Of a stretch of DNA of 64,000 nucleotides, positions 7,905-16,831 are shown piece by piece. Origin of the DNA: Pseudomonas sp. LD120. Lineage in GTDB: Bacteria; Pseudomonadota; Gammaproteobacteria; Pseudomonadales; Pseudomonadaceae. Below the pieces are notes generated by a model, which worked only from the letters and a program-made list of their open reading frames with translations, was not told where the DNA came from and searched no databases. The first letter of the stretch is position 1, and each line of letters begins with the position of its first letter. The stretch lies in assembly GCF_009861525.1 (NCBI RefSeq), contig NZ_WVHL01000003.1, positions 1,116,001 to 1,180,000 on the forward strand, read 5' to 3'. Position numbers and translations under genes: made by a program.

Positions 7905-8861
7905 ATGCAAATGCATCTGTTGAGTGAACGCAGCCGCGTGTTTGTTCAAGCCGATCCCCATGCCGTGTCCGGTTACGTCAATCAGCACGTGGGCAGCCAC
8001 TGCATCCGCCTGCCTCGGGCGGGCCAGCCCCAGGCCAGCCTCAACCATCGGGCCCTGGCCAGCCTGGATTTGTGCAGCCTCAGCTACGGCGGCAGCGTGC
8101 GCGTCACCTCGCCGGCGCTGGAAAGCATTTACCACCTGCAGGTGCTGCTGCGCGGCCACTGCTTGTGGCGCAGCCGCGACCAGGAACACTGCTTCGCCCC
8201 GGGGGAACTGCTGCTGATCAACCCCGACGATCCGGTGGACCTGACCTATTCCGACGACTGCGAAAAATTCATCATCAAGATTCCCACGCACCTGTTGGAA
8301 GCCGCCTGCCAGGAACAGCGCTGGCAGTACCCGGGGCAGGGCGTGCGCTTTCTGCGCCAGCGCTATCAACTGCAGGAACTGGAAGGTTTCGTGCCCTTGC
8401 TGAGCCTGTTGTGCCAGGAAGCCGAAGCCCTGGAAAGCATGCCCAAGGTCCAGGAGCACTACGCGCACATCCTGGTGAACAAACTGCTGGGCCTGATGCA
8501 GACCAACGTGCAACGCGGCACCCTGAGTGCCTCGGCGGCGACCTTCGAACACATTGCCGACTACATCGAACGCAACCTCAAGCACGACATCGGCTGCGAA
8601 GAACTGGCGCAGCAGGCGCGCATGAGCCTGCGTTCGCTGTACGCGTTGTTCGAACGCAACGCCCGGACCACGCCGAAAAACTACATCCGCCAGAAAAAAC
8701 TGCAGCGTGTGCACGCCTGCCTCAGCGACCCGTACAGCCCGGTGCGCAACGTCACCGAACTGGCCCTGGATTTCGGCTTCCTGCACCTTGGGCGTTTTGC
8801 CCAAAGCTACCGCCAGCAATATGGCGAACGGCCCTCTGACACCCTCAAGCGTCGCCACTGA
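7905..8861 (+). CDS. benR: BenR, AraC/XylS-type activator of the benzoate genes
   Basis: A 318-residue XylS-like regulator, the usual BenR length. The N-terminal half is an AraC-binding-like cupin region (HCFAPGELLLINPDDPVDL). The C-terminus carries two helix-turn-helix motifs (ELAQQARMSLRSLYALFERN and ELALDFGFLHLGRFAQSYRQ, ending YGERPSDTLKRRH). Benzoate is the known effector of the family. ATG 7905 (MQMHLLSERS) is preferred over earlier in-frame codons inside the catA terminator. Two XylS-type half-sites precede benA downstream. Confidence 0.9.
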   Translation: MQMHLLSERSRVFVQADPHAVSGYVNQHVGSHCIRLPRAGQPQASLNHRALASLDLCSLSYGGSVRVTSPALESIYHLQVLLRGHCLWRSRDQEHCFAPGELLLINPDDPVDLTYSDDCEKFIIKIPTHLLEAACQEQRWQYPGQGVRFLRQRYQLQELEGFVPLLSLLCQEAEALESMPKVQEHYAHILVNKLLGLMQTNVQRGTLSASAATFEHIADYIERNLKHDIGCEELAQQARMSLRSLYALFERNARTTPKNYIRQKKLQRVHACLSDPYSPVRNVTELALDFGFLHLGRFAQSYRQQYGERPSDTLKRRH

Positions 8862-8964
8862 CCGGCTCGCCCCGCTATGGGCATCCGTTCCGACCTGTGC
8901 CTGGCGATCACCCGGCAGACCTTCGGCGTCCTCGGGATCCCTGCGTCTCCTGCAGAGCCGTTCA

Positions 8965-9126
8965 CAGCCTGCGGCAGCGGCAACACGCCCCTGTAGCCGC
9001 TGCCGAGTCTGCGAGGCTGCGAAAAGGTCCGCAGGACCTTGCCTGGCGATCACCAGTCGAACCTCCAGTGGCCTTGAGAGCCTTGCGTCCCTTCGGGCCG
9101 TTCGCAGCCTGCGGCAGCGGCTACAG
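8965..9126. repeat. REP-type palindromic elements between benR and benA
   Basis: Three copies of a Pseudomonas REP-like motif lie in the benR-benA gap. The core cagcctgcggcagcggc occurs at 8965-8981, an inverted partner (gtagccgctgccgagtctgcg) at 8993-9013, and a direct copy at 9104-9125. The same core recurs near 44.3 kb. Together with the BenR promoter these explain the 371 bases without a gene at 8862-9232. Confidence 0.7.
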
Positions 9127-9133
9127 AGCAATC

Positions 9134-9196
9134 TGCAGAAAACGGATACAGGTCTGCACGCATTGGCTATTGCCCCGCCAACCCCCGTCCTAGCAT
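9134..9196 (+). promoter_or_regulatory. BenR-dependent benA promoter with two XylS-type half-sites
   Basis: Two direct half-sites match the XylS/BenR consensus TGCA-N6-GGNTA: TGCA-GAAAAC-GGATA at 9134-9148 and TGCA-CGCATT-GGCTA at 9155-9169. They are 21 bases apart. A -10-like TAGCAT is at 9191-9196, so the proximal half-site touches the expected -35 position, as at the XylS-controlled Pm promoter. The benA start is 37 bases further on. Confidence 0.75.
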
Positions 9197-9232
9197 GGCC
9201 CTGCCTGAATAAAAACAATGGAGGCGGCGGCC

Positions 9233-10597
9233 ATGTCCCTGCGACCCGAATACCTGCATTCCCTGCTTGAAGAAGACCCCGACCTGGGCGTCTACCGCTG
9301 CCAGCGGGGGATGTTCACCGACCCCCGGCTGTTCGACCTGGAGATGCAGCACATCTTCGAAGGCAACTGGCTGTACCTGGCCCACGACAGCCAGATCCCC
9401 AACCCCAACGACTACTACAGCACCACCATGGGCCGGCAGCCGGTGTTCATCGCGCGCAACAAGAACGGTGAACTCAACGCCTTCATCAACGCCTGCAGCC
9501 ATCGCGGCGCCATGCTCTGTCGGCACAAGACCGGCAACAAGGCGTCCTTCACCTGCCCGTTCCACGGCTGGACCTTCAACAACACCGGCAAGCTGCTCAA
9601 GGTCAAGGACCCGGCCGCTGCCGGCTACCCGGCCAGCTTCAACTGCGAAGGCTCCCACGACCTGACCCGCGTCGCGCGCTTCGAGTCCTACCGTGGCTTT
9701 CTGTTCGGCAGCCTCAACCCCGACGTGCTGCCCCTGGTGGAACACCTGGGCGAGTCGGCGAAGATCATCGACATGATCGTCGACCAGTCCGCCGACGGCC
9801 TGGAAGTGCTGCGCGGCTCCTCCAGCTACATCTACGAAGGCAACTGGAAGCTCACCGCCGAGAACGGTGCCGACGGCTACCACGTCAGCTCGGTGCACTG
9901 GAATTACGCCGCCACCCAGAACCAGCGCAAGCAGCGCGAGGCCGGGGCAGACATCCGCACCATGAGCGCCGGCACCTGGGCCAAGCAGGGCGGCGGTTTC
10001 TACGCCTTCGACAAGGGCCACATGCTGCTCTGGACCCGCTGGTCCAACCCTGAGGATCGCCCGCTGTACGAACGCCGCGACGAGCTGGCCCGAGACTTCG
10101 GTCAGGCCCGCGCCGACTGGATGATCGAGAACTCGCGCAACCTGTGCCTGTACCCGAACCTCTACCTGATGGACCAGTTCAGCTCACAGATCCGCATCGC
10201 CCGGCCGATCTCCGTGGACCGCACCGAAATCACCATCTACTGCATCGCGCCCAAGGGCGAGAGCGACGACGCCCGGGCCCGGCGCATCCGCCAGTACGAA
10301 GATTTCTTCAACGTCAGCGGCATGGCCACCCCGGACGATCTGGAGGAATTTCGCTCCTGCCAGCTCGGCTACCAGGGCAGCAGCACGGCCTGGAACGACA
10401 TGTCTCGCGGTGCCGAACATTGGGTTCGGGGGGCTGACGATGCCGCGAAAGAAATCGACCTACAGCCGATCCTCAGCGGTGTGCGCACCGAGGATGAAGG
10501 CCTGTTCGTGATGCAGCACAAGTACTGGCAGCAGACCCTGCTCGCGGCCCTGGAGCGTGAAGCCTCTCGCCAGATCGACGTGGAGGCAGTGCAATGA
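9233..10597 (+). CDS. benA: BenA, benzoate 1,2-dioxygenase large subunit
   Basis: A 454-residue Rieske oxygenase alpha subunit. It inserts O2 into benzoate to give the 1,2-dihydrodiol carboxylate. The Rieske cluster is CSHRG (Cys88, His90) and CPFHGW (Cys108, His111). The mononuclear iron site is D214-G-Y-H217 with His222. ATG 9233 is chosen because GGAGG stands about 8 bases ahead; an ATG at 9218 has no such site. The stop overlaps benB by 4 bases. Confidence 0.95.
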   Translation: MSLRPEYLHSLLEEDPDLGVYRCQRGMFTDPRLFDLEMQHIFEGNWLYLAHDSQIPNPNDYYSTTMGRQPVFIARNKNGELNAFINACSHRGAMLCRHKTGNKASFTCPFHGWTFNNTGKLLKVKDPAAAGYPASFNCEGSHDLTRVARFESYRGFLFGSLNPDVLPLVEHLGESAKIIDMIVDQSADGLEVLRGSSSYIYEGNWKLTAENGADGYHVSSVHWNYAATQNQRKQREAGADIRTMSAGTWAKQGGGFYAFDKGHMLLWTRWSNPEDRPLYERRDELARDFGQARADWMIENSRNLCLYPNLYLMDQFSSQIRIARPISVDRTEITIYCIAPKGESDDARARRIRQYEDFFNVSGMATPDDLEEFRSCQLGYQGSSTAWNDMSRGAEHWVRGADDAAKEIDLQPILSGVRTEDEGLFVMQHKYWQQTLLAALEREASRQIDVEAVQ

Positions 10598-11082
10598 CTG
10601 TTTCCGACGACACCGTGCGCGATTTCCTGTATCGCGAAGCCCGTTACCTGGACGACAAGGACTGGGACAACTGGCTGGAACTCTATGCCCCGGACGCGAC
10701 CTTCTGGATGCCGTCCTGGGACGACAGCGACCAACTGACCGAAGACCCGCAGCGGGAAATCTCGCTGATCTGGTACGGCAACCGCAGCGGCCTGGAAGAT
10801 CGGGTGTTCCGCATCAAGACCGAGCGCTCCAGTGCGAGCATTCCCGACACCCGCACCTCCCACAACCTGAGCAATATCGAGCTGCTGGAGCAGGGCGACG
10901 GCCTGTGCAAGCTGCGTTTCAACTGGCACACCCTGAGCGTTCGCTACAAGACCGTGGACAGCTACTTCGGCTGCAGCTTCTACACCCTCGACCTGCGCGG
11001 CGAAACCCCGCTGATCCTGGCCAAGAAAGTCATCCTGAAGAACGACTACGTTCGCCAGGTCGTCGACATCTACCACCTCTGA
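10594..11082 (+). CDS. benB: BenB, benzoate 1,2-dioxygenase small subunit
   Basis: A 162-residue aromatic-ring-hydroxylating dioxygenase beta subunit. It packs with BenA in the alpha3-beta3 oxygenase and has no cofactor. The family pattern is visible: [26 protein letters not shown], and the C-terminal strand [17 protein letters not shown]. Its ATG overlaps the benA stop (ATGA), so synthesis of the two subunits is coupled. Confidence 0.93.
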   Translation: MTVSDDTVRDFLYREARYLDDKDWDNWLELYAPDATFWMPSWDDSDQLTEDPQREISLIWYGNRSGLEDRVFRIKTERSSASIPDTRTSHNLSNIELLEQGDGLCKLRFNWHTLSVRYKTVDSYFGCSFYTLDLRGETPLILAKKVILKNDYVRQVVDIYHL

Positions 11083-11092
11083 GGCGACCGCC

Positions 11093-12106
11093 ATGAGCCA
11101 TCAAATCGCACTCAATTTCGAAGACGGCGTGACCCGTTTCGTCAACGCCAACCCGGGCGAAACCGTGGCCGACGCCGCCTACCGCCAGGGCATCAACATA
11201 CCCCTGGATTGCCGCGACGGCGCCTGCGGCACCTGCAAATGTTTTGCCGAGGCCGGGCGCTACGAGTTGGGCGAGGACTACATCGAAGACGCCCTGAGCG
11301 CCGATGAGGCCGAGCAGGGTTTTGTCCTCACCTGCCAGATGCGCGCCCTTGGCGACTGCGTGGTGCGGGTGCCGGCTTCGTCCCAGGTCTGCCGTGCCGG
11401 GCAGGGTACTTTCCAGGCCCGCATCAGCGCGGTGCGCCAGCTGTCCGACAGCACCATCGCCCTATCGATCAAGGACGAAGCCCTGAGCCAACTGGCGTTC
11501 CTGCCGGGGCAATACGTCAACCTCGGGGTGCCCGGCAGCGAACAAACCCGGGCCTATTCCTTCAGCTCGCTGCAGCGCGACGGCGAAGTCAGCTTCCTGA
11601 TCCGCAATGTGCCCGGCGGGCTGATGAGCAGCTTCCTCACCGGTCTTGCCAAAGTCGGCGACAGCATGACCCTGGCTGGGCCCTTGGGCAGTTTCTACCT
11701 GCGGGACATCCGCCGGCCCCTGCTGTTGCTGGCCGGCGGCACCGGGCTGGCGCCGTTCACCGCCATGCTGGAAAAAATCGCCGAGCAGGGCAGCGAGTAC
11801 CCTCTGCACCTGATTTATGGCGTGACCCACGATTTTGACCTGGTGGAGCTGGAGCGCCTGGAAGACTTTGCCGCGCGCATCCCGCAGTTCAGCTTTAGCG
11901 CCTGCGTGGCCAACCCCGAGAGCCAGTACCCGCGCAAGGGCTACGTGACCCAGCACATCGAACCGGCGCACCTCAACCAGGGCGATGTGGATGTGTACCT
12001 GTGCGGGCCGCCGCCGATGGTCGAGGCGGTGAGCCAGTTCATCCACGAACAAGGCATCGCCCCAGCGAATTTCTACTACGAGAAGTTTGCCGCCAGCGCC
12101 GCCTGA
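11093..12106 (+). CDS. benC: BenC, benzoate dioxygenase electron-transfer reductase
   Basis: A 337-residue NADH reductase. An N-terminal plant-type [2Fe-2S] ferredoxin domain carries Cys40, Cys45, Cys48 and Cys81 (CRDGACGTCKC ... LTCQM). An FAD domain follows (RAYSFSS), then an NAD domain (GGTGLAPF, CGPPPMVE). It passes electrons from NADH to the BenA Rieske centre. The gene begins 10 bases after benB. About 250 bases of REP sequence then separate it from benD. Confidence 0.94.
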   Translation: MSHQIALNFEDGVTRFVNANPGETVADAAYRQGINIPLDCRDGACGTCKCFAEAGRYELGEDYIEDALSADEAEQGFVLTCQMRALGDCVVRVPASSQVCRAGQGTFQARISAVRQLSDSTIALSIKDEALSQLAFLPGQYVNLGVPGSEQTRAYSFSSLQRDGEVSFLIRNVPGGLMSSFLTGLAKVGDSMTLAGPLGSFYLRDIRRPLLLLAGGTGLAPFTAMLEKIAEQGSEYPLHLIYGVTHDFDLVELERLEDFAARIPQFSFSACVANPESQYPRKGYVTQHIEPAHLNQGDVDVYLCGPPPMVEAVSQFIHEQGIAPANFYYEKFAASAA

Positions 12107-12120
12107 AGGGCATTTCACTC

Positions 12121-12316
12121 TCGTAGGCGCTGGCTTGCCAGCGAAGGCGCCCACAAGGGCGCTGCAAGGCTCAAGGGCCCTTTCGTCGGCAAGCCGGCGC
12201 CTACGGAGTTCCATACGGCAAGCCATCGAGTTGTCGGCGCTGGCTTGCCAGCGAAGGCGTCCACAAGCGCGCGGCAAGGCTTCAGGGCCTTTTCGCCGGC
12301 AAACCTACGCCTATGG
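12121..12316. repeat. Two tandem REP doublets between benC and benD
   Basis: Two ~86-base elements (12121-12206 and 12231-12316) each contain inverted REP arms of the ggcgctggcttgccagcgaa / ggcaagccggcgcctac type. The two elements are about 80% alike by eye and lie in the same orientation with a ~110-base period. They fill nearly the whole benC-benD gap, so benD is separated from benABC by possible RNA hairpins. Confidence 0.75.
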
Positions 12317-12358
12317 CGAGTGGCGTTCTCTCCATTCTTTTGCACGCACGAGGTTTTC

Positions 12359-13132
12359 ATGAACCGCTTTCATAACCAAGTCGCCCTGGTCACCGGCGCT
12401 GCCCAAGGCATCGGCCATCGCGTTGCCCAGCGCCTGGCCGAAGAGGGCGCCCGCGTGGTGCTGGTGGACCGCTCGGAACTGGTCTTCGAACTGGGCGCCG
12501 AACTGAGCCCCCGCTACCCGGTCCTGGCCCTGACCGCCGATCTGGAGCAGTACAGCGAATGCAGCCGGATCATGGCGGCGGGCATCGCCCACTTCGGCCG
12601 CCTCGACATCCTCGTCAACAACGTCGGCGGCACTATCTGGGCCAAGCCCTTCGAACACTATGAGCCTGCGCAAATCGAAGCCGAAGTGCGCCGCTCGCTG
12701 TTCCCGACTCTGTGGTGTTGCCACGCCGCCTTGCCGCAGATGCTGGAGCAGGGCCGTGGCGCCATCGTCAACGTCTCGTCGATTGCCACTCGCAGCCTCA
12801 ACCGCGTGCCCTACGGTGCGGCCAAGGGCGGGGTCAATGCGCTGACCGCCTGCCTGGCCTTCGAAACCGCCGGCCGGGGCGTGCGGGTCAATGCCACCGC
12901 CCCCGGCGGCACCGAAGCCCCGCCGCGGCGCATCCCGCGCAACAGCGCCGAGCCAAGCGCCGAGGAGCAGGCCTGGTATCAGCAGATCGTCGACCAGACC
13001 TTGGAGAGCAGCTTGATGAAGCGCTATGGCAGCATTGACGAACAGGCCGCGGCGATCCTGTTCCTGGCCTCCGACGAAGCGTCCTACATCACTGGGACGG
13101 TCATGCCGGTGGGCGGTGGCGATCAGGGCTGA
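12359..13132 (+). CDS. benD: BenD, benzoate cis-diol dehydrogenase
   Basis: A 257-residue SDR that oxidises and decarboxylates 1,2-dihydroxycyclohexa-3,5-diene-1-carboxylate to catechol. It links BenABC to CatA. It shows the NAD motif TGAAQGIG, the NNVGG motif, the Ser in IVNVSSIA, the catalytic YGAAK, and the BenD-like end ASYITGTVMPVGGGDQG. ATG 12359 is used because upstream in-frame codons lie in REP sequence. Expression may depend on read-through of the REP doublets. Confidence 0.93.
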   Translation: MNRFHNQVALVTGAAQGIGHRVAQRLAEEGARVVLVDRSELVFELGAELSPRYPVLALTADLEQYSECSRIMAAGIAHFGRLDILVNNVGGTIWAKPFEHYEPAQIEAEVRRSLFPTLWCCHAALPQMLEQGRGAIVNVSSIATRSLNRVPYGAAKGGVNALTACLAFETAGRGVRVNATAPGGTEAPPRRIPRNSAEPSAEEQAWYQQIVDQTLESSLMKRYGSIDEQAAAILFLASDEASYITGTVMPVGGGDQG

Positions 13133-13135
13133 AAC

Positions 13136-13160
13136 CCGGCGGCCTCAGGCTTGCCGCCGG
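13136..13160. terminator. Hairpin between convergent benD and mocR genes
   Basis: CCGGCGGC (13136-13143) pairs with GCCGCCGG (13153-13160) across a 9-base loop. It lies in the 34-base gap between the convergent stops and could stop transcription from either side. No U-run follows, so its termination strength is uncertain. Confidence 0.5.
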
Positions 13161-13166
13161 CGGCCG

Positions 13167-14549
13167 TCAGTAAAACAGGCGCGGCTCGGGTGAGGCCAGC
13201 AAGCTGGCCAGCTTGGTCAGGGCAAAGCGCAGCTCGGCGCGGCTTGGCGACATCAAGGCAATGCGCACGCCACTGGCGGCGGCGGTGCGCTGAGCCAGGA
13301 ACTGACTGCCGCTGACCACGGTGACCCCCTGGGCTCGCGCCAGGTTGGCAAACTCATCGCAGCTCCAAGGCTCCGGCAATACCAGCCAGATATGAAAACT
13401 GTTGGGCTGGCTGCGAATTTGATAGTTGCCAAGAATTTCCCTGGCCATCTGCTGGCGCACCGCCGCCTCCTGCTGTTGCACCTTGACCAACTGCTCACCC
13501 ATGCCGCTGTTGATCAGGTTGCTGGCCAGTTGCGCCATCATCGGTGAGGGCATCCATACGCTGCTGCGGACCATGGACGACAGGCGCGAGAGGGTTTCAG
13601 GAGGGGCATACAGGTAACCGATGCGCAGGGCCGGCAGGATACTTTTCGACAGGCTGGTCAGATAAACGGAGCGCTCGGGGGCATAGGCCGAAATCGGTTT
13701 ATGCACGGTTTGTGATTCCAAAAAGCCATAAATGTCATCGTCAATGATGAACACATCGTATTCACGGGCGATCTGGGCAATGGCTTCACGGCGCTCTGGC
13801 GGCATGATTGAGTTGGTCGGGTTCTGGTGGGTGGTCACGCACACCAGCAGTGCCGGACGGTGCTCGATGCACGCGGCGCGCAAGGCTTCCGGCACCAGAC
13901 CGTATTCGTCGATCTGTACGCCCACCAGACGCCTGTCCAGGCTGTGGGCCAGGGAGATGATCCCAGGGTAGCAATGCTCTTCACAGAGAATCACGTCGTG
14001 GGTGTTGGACAAGCTACTGATCGTCACCAGCAAGCCGTGTTGCGCGCCGCTGGTGAGCACGATCTGCTGCCAGCGCGCGTCGGGCAGGCTGCGCTGCACC
14101 CAGCGGGCGCCGGCTTGTTTGTGCACGGCGTGCCCGCCATCGGTGGTGTAGTCCAGAACACGGCTCAGGTCGGCCGACTGTGCCAGTTCGCTCAACGAAT
14201 CCCGTAGCCACATCCCGACGTTGGCGTCATTGGGTTTGATGATCGACAAATCGATCTGCGCGTTGTCGTCGCTGGTGCTGATTTCCGGTGCGGGAGATGC
14301 AGCCCTGGCTTTGGCCGGGAGGACAAAAGTCCCGCGTCCGACCTCGCCCACCACCAGTCCGCGCTTGGCCGCTTCGTCATAGGCGCGACCCACGGTGCCG
14401 GGGGTAACTTTCAAGGCCTCGGCCAGCTCCTTGAGCGTGGGCAGCCGATCTTCAGGGCTCAGGCGTCCGGAGCGGATGTCTTGCTCCAGAGCGTCGGCAA
14501 TCATTAGGTAAACCGGCTGCGCATGGCCGCTGTATTGAGGAACCCACAT
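13167..14549 (-). CDS. MocR-type GntR regulator with aminotransferase-like domain
   Basis: A 460-residue MocR/GabR-family protein. An N-terminal GntR winged helix covers about residues 1-80 (QPVYLMIADALEQDIRSGRL, LKVTPGTVGRAYDEAAKRGL). A fold-type I aminotransferase-like domain follows, with the PLP lysine in LTSLSKSILPALRIGY. These proteins usually sense an amine or amino acid through PLP and control a divergent gene. Here that would be the 2-oxoglutarate dioxygenase gene. ATG 14549 gives the family N-terminus; an earlier start would add 14 arginine-rich residues. Confidence 0.88.
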   Translation of the reverse strand: MWVPQYSGHAQPVYLMIADALEQDIRSGRLSPEDRLPTLKELAEALKVTPGTVGRAYDEAAKRGLVVGEVGRGTFVLPAKARAASPAPEISTSDDNAQIDLSIIKPNDANVGMWLRDSLSELAQSADLSRVLDYTTDGGHAVHKQAGARWVQRSLPDARWQQIVLTSGAQHGLLVTISSLSNTHDVILCEEHCYPGIISLAHSLDRRLVGVQIDEYGLVPEALRAACIEHRPALLVCVTTHQNPTNSIMPPERREAIAQIAREYDVFIIDDDIYGFLESQTVHKPISAYAPERSVYLTSLSKSILPALRIGYLYAPPETLSRLSSMVRSSVWMPSPMMAQLASNLINSGMGEQLVKVQQQEAAVRQQMAREILGNYQIRSQPNSFHIWLVLPEPWSCDEFANLARAQGVTVVSGSQFLAQRTAAASGVRIALMSPSRAELRFALTKLASLLASPEPRLFY

Positions 14550-14968
14550 AGGTAAAGCACCAAAGTCTGCACGAGCGCGCAAGCGTAACATGAACCCATG
14601 AAGGGGCGTAATTCCTGGGTAATCGAGTCTGTTGCACCTAATTGATGCGATTTAATTTTTCAGGATGGCCGATGCTTTTTGCCGGCCTTGAGGCACTTGA
14701 AAATTTATATATAAAAAATATCAATAAATTCAATGGTTTTTGCGCGATGATTGCGCGCTTCAACCTGGTTTTGTAGAAATAAATTGAATCGAATCTATTT
14801 GTATAATTACAATGATTGCGTCGATGTTGTTTCGAGATGTTATCAATGCATTGACTGGGTTTACCTGGCATTACACGGGTTTCGTGTGAGCTGAATCACA
14901 AAAAACAACAGGTTGTGCCGTCCCCCGGGTCAGGTGCAACGCGCATCGAACTATGGAATTCAACTGAA
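14550..14968. promoter_or_regulatory. AT-rich divergent control region of the MocR/dioxygenase cluster
   Basis: This 419-base spacer has no convincing gene. It is much richer in A/T than its neighbours (for example 14700-14735 and 14775-14812). The direct repeat ATGATTGCG occurs at 14748-14756 and 14813-14821, and an inverted repeat GCGCG/CGCGC surrounds the first copy (14743-14759). MocR regulators commonly bind direct repeats, so these are candidate operators. Confidence 0.4.
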
Positions 14969-15994
14969 ATGGAAAGCGCACAGCACAAGCAGGCAGTCGA
15001 GGCCGTGACAACGTTGGAAATCCGCTTGCCGTGGGTTATTTCCAGCGCATGGCAAACCGTCTTGAGCCAGACGCCGTTGGAATTCGAAGCCAGCAAAGAA
15101 ATTTATTTTCAGCTCAAGGAGCAGGCCCAGGATGTACTGGGTGCGGCCCTGACGCGGCAGATTCGGGCGTTTGTCGAAGACCCCGCCCTGACCTCGATGG
15201 TGATTCGCAACTGCCCGCGAGATCGTGACATTCCGCCGACGCCTTACTCCGGGGTGTTGAGCCCCAAGAGCACGCCCATTGCCTGCCTGGTCAGCCTGTC
15301 GCTGCAAAGCCTGCTGGGTATCCACCCGGTCGTCTACGAAGGGGAGAATGACGGACGCCTGTTTCGCCATGTGATTCCTTCACGCACTTCCTCCAGTCAG
15401 AAAAGCTCGCACGGTTCGCGCCTGCGCTTCTCCTACCACGTCGACAACCCGGACTTGCCGCTGTCTTCCGAAGCGCTCGGCGAACTCTCCTGCTGCCCGG
15501 AATACCTGTCGTTCTTCGGTATGCGTTGCGACCCGCGAATCAACACCACGTTGGTCAACCTGGACGATGTGCTCGACCAACTGCCGGCCGCCACCGTGCG
15601 TGAACTGAGCCTGCCGCAGTTCGAAATACGCCGCCCGGATTCGTTCGCCAGCCAGCGGCGTTCAACGCCCCACCTGGCGGTGTTGGTGCGCGGGTCGGCC
15701 AACGAGTGGCTGTGCCGTTTTGACAGTGAAAACACCTACGGCATGAATGCCTCCGCCGAGCTTGCGCTCAATACCTTGCGTGCACTGCTGGAAACCCGCC
15801 GCTTCGATGAGCCGCACCTGCTGTTGCCGGGGGATTTCATGATCTTCAAGAACCAGCGGGTGCTGCATGCCCGGGACGGTTTCGAACCGCAAAACGACGG
15901 GGCGGATCGCTGGCTGTTGCGCCTGTTCTCGGTCAATGACCTGAACCGCGTGCGCTTTGCGCGAGCCGACCATCTGTATGAAGTCCTTTCCTGA
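14969..15994 (+). CDS. Clavaminate-synthase-like 2-oxoglutarate/Fe(II) dioxygenase
   Basis: A 341-residue TauD/TfdA-superfamily protein resembling the clavaminate synthase-like amino acid hydroxylases (Lys/Arg hydroxylase group). The iron triad appears as His and Asp in FSYHVDNPDLPLS, plus a distal His in NQRVLHARDGF, followed by an Arg suited to bind 2-oxoglutarate (DRWLLRLF). A free amino acid or peptide substrate is likely but cannot be named. ATG 14969 is preferred; a GTG at 14915 is possible. Exporter and dehydrogenase genes follow closely. Confidence 0.75.
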   Translation: MESAQHKQAVEAVTTLEIRLPWVISSAWQTVLSQTPLEFEASKEIYFQLKEQAQDVLGAALTRQIRAFVEDPALTSMVIRNCPRDRDIPPTPYSGVLSPKSTPIACLVSLSLQSLLGIHPVVYEGENDGRLFRHVIPSRTSSSQKSSHGSRLRFSYHVDNPDLPLSSEALGELSCCPEYLSFFGMRCDPRINTTLVNLDDVLDQLPAATVRELSLPQFEIRRPDSFASQRRSTPHLAVLVRGSANEWLCRFDSENTYGMNASAELALNTLRALLETRRFDEPHLLLPGDFMIFKNQRVLHARDGFEPQNDGADRWLLRLFSVNDLNRVRFARADHLYEVLS

Positions 15995-16021
15995 ATTTTT
16001 TCATCTTTATTGGGTAACGCT

Positions 16022-16807
16022 ATGGAACTGTTAGGAGCCTATTGGGCTGAACACTGGGTATTGGCGATTCTGCTGCTGGGCGCCATTGCTTTCGTCGCCG
16101 GTTTTGTCGACAGCATCGCCGGGGGGGGCGGGCTGTTTCTGGTGCCGGGTTTCCTGCTGGTGGGCCTGCCACCGCAAGTGGCGCTGGGCCAGGAGAAACT
16201 GGTCAGCACCCTGGGCACCCTGGCGGCGATCAGGAACTTTCTGGTCAACAGCAAGATGGTCTGGAAAGTGGCGCTGGTGGGCGTGCCGTTTTCCCTGCTC
16301 GGTGCCTACCTGGGGGCGCACCTGATTGTGTCGATCTCGCAGGAAACCGTGGGCAAAATCATCCTGGCCCTGATCCCCTTCGGCATTCTGATTTTCCTCG
16401 CGCCCAAAGACCGGCCCGTGCAGGAGCACGTGCTGTCCGATGCCATGCTGTTTACCGTGGTGCCCCTGACCTGCCTGGTCATCGGCTTCTATGACGGCTT
16501 CTTCGGCCCGGGCACCGGCAGCATGTTCATCATCGCCTTTCACTACCTGCTGAAAATGGACCTGGTCTCCAGTTCGGCCAACTCCAAGACCTTCAACTTC
16601 GCCTCGAACATCGGCGCCCTGGTGGCGTTCATCATGGCCGGCAAAGTCATCTATTTGCTGGCCTTGCCATTGGTGGCCTGCAACATCCTGGGCAACCACC
16701 TGGGCAGCGCCCTGGCCATTCGCAAGGGCAACGATGTGGTGCGCAAAGTGCTGGTGCTTTCGATGCTGTGTCTGTTCGCCAGCCTTGGCGTGAAATACCT
16801 GGCCTGA
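16022..16807 (+). CDS. TauE/SafE family membrane transporter
   Basis: A 261-residue inner-membrane protein of the TauE/SafE (DUF81, YfcA-like) family with about eight hydrophobic helices. The two repeats start FVAGFVDSIAGGGGLFLVPG and VIGFYDGFFGPGTGSMFIIA, the family hallmark. Family members move sulfonates, sulfite or other organic anions. The gene starts 27 bases after the dioxygenase and 24 bases before the dehydrogenase, so it probably exports a product or imports a substrate of that pathway. Confidence 0.85.
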   Translation: MELLGAYWAEHWVLAILLLGAIAFVAGFVDSIAGGGGLFLVPGFLLVGLPPQVALGQEKLVSTLGTLAAIRNFLVNSKMVWKVALVGVPFSLLGAYLGAHLIVSISQETVGKIILALIPFGILIFLAPKDRPVQEHVLSDAMLFTVVPLTCLVIGFYDGFFGPGTGSMFIIAFHYLLKMDLVSSSANSKTFNFASNIGALVAFIMAGKVIYLLALPLVACNILGNHLGSALAIRKGNDVVRKVLVLSMLCLFASLGVKYLA

Positions 16808-16831
16808 GCGCCTGACAAAGGAGAGAACCCT

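Noticed and set aside
7668..9218. A 516-codon minus-strand frame across catA-benR-REP
   Set aside because: It overlaps the catA end, benR and REP elements antisense, and shows no domain. benR on the other strand is complete.
12121..12316. Possible CRISPR or insertion sequence between benC and benD
   Set aside because: Only two units, each an inverted REP pair typical of Pseudomonas. No transposase, target duplication or spacers.
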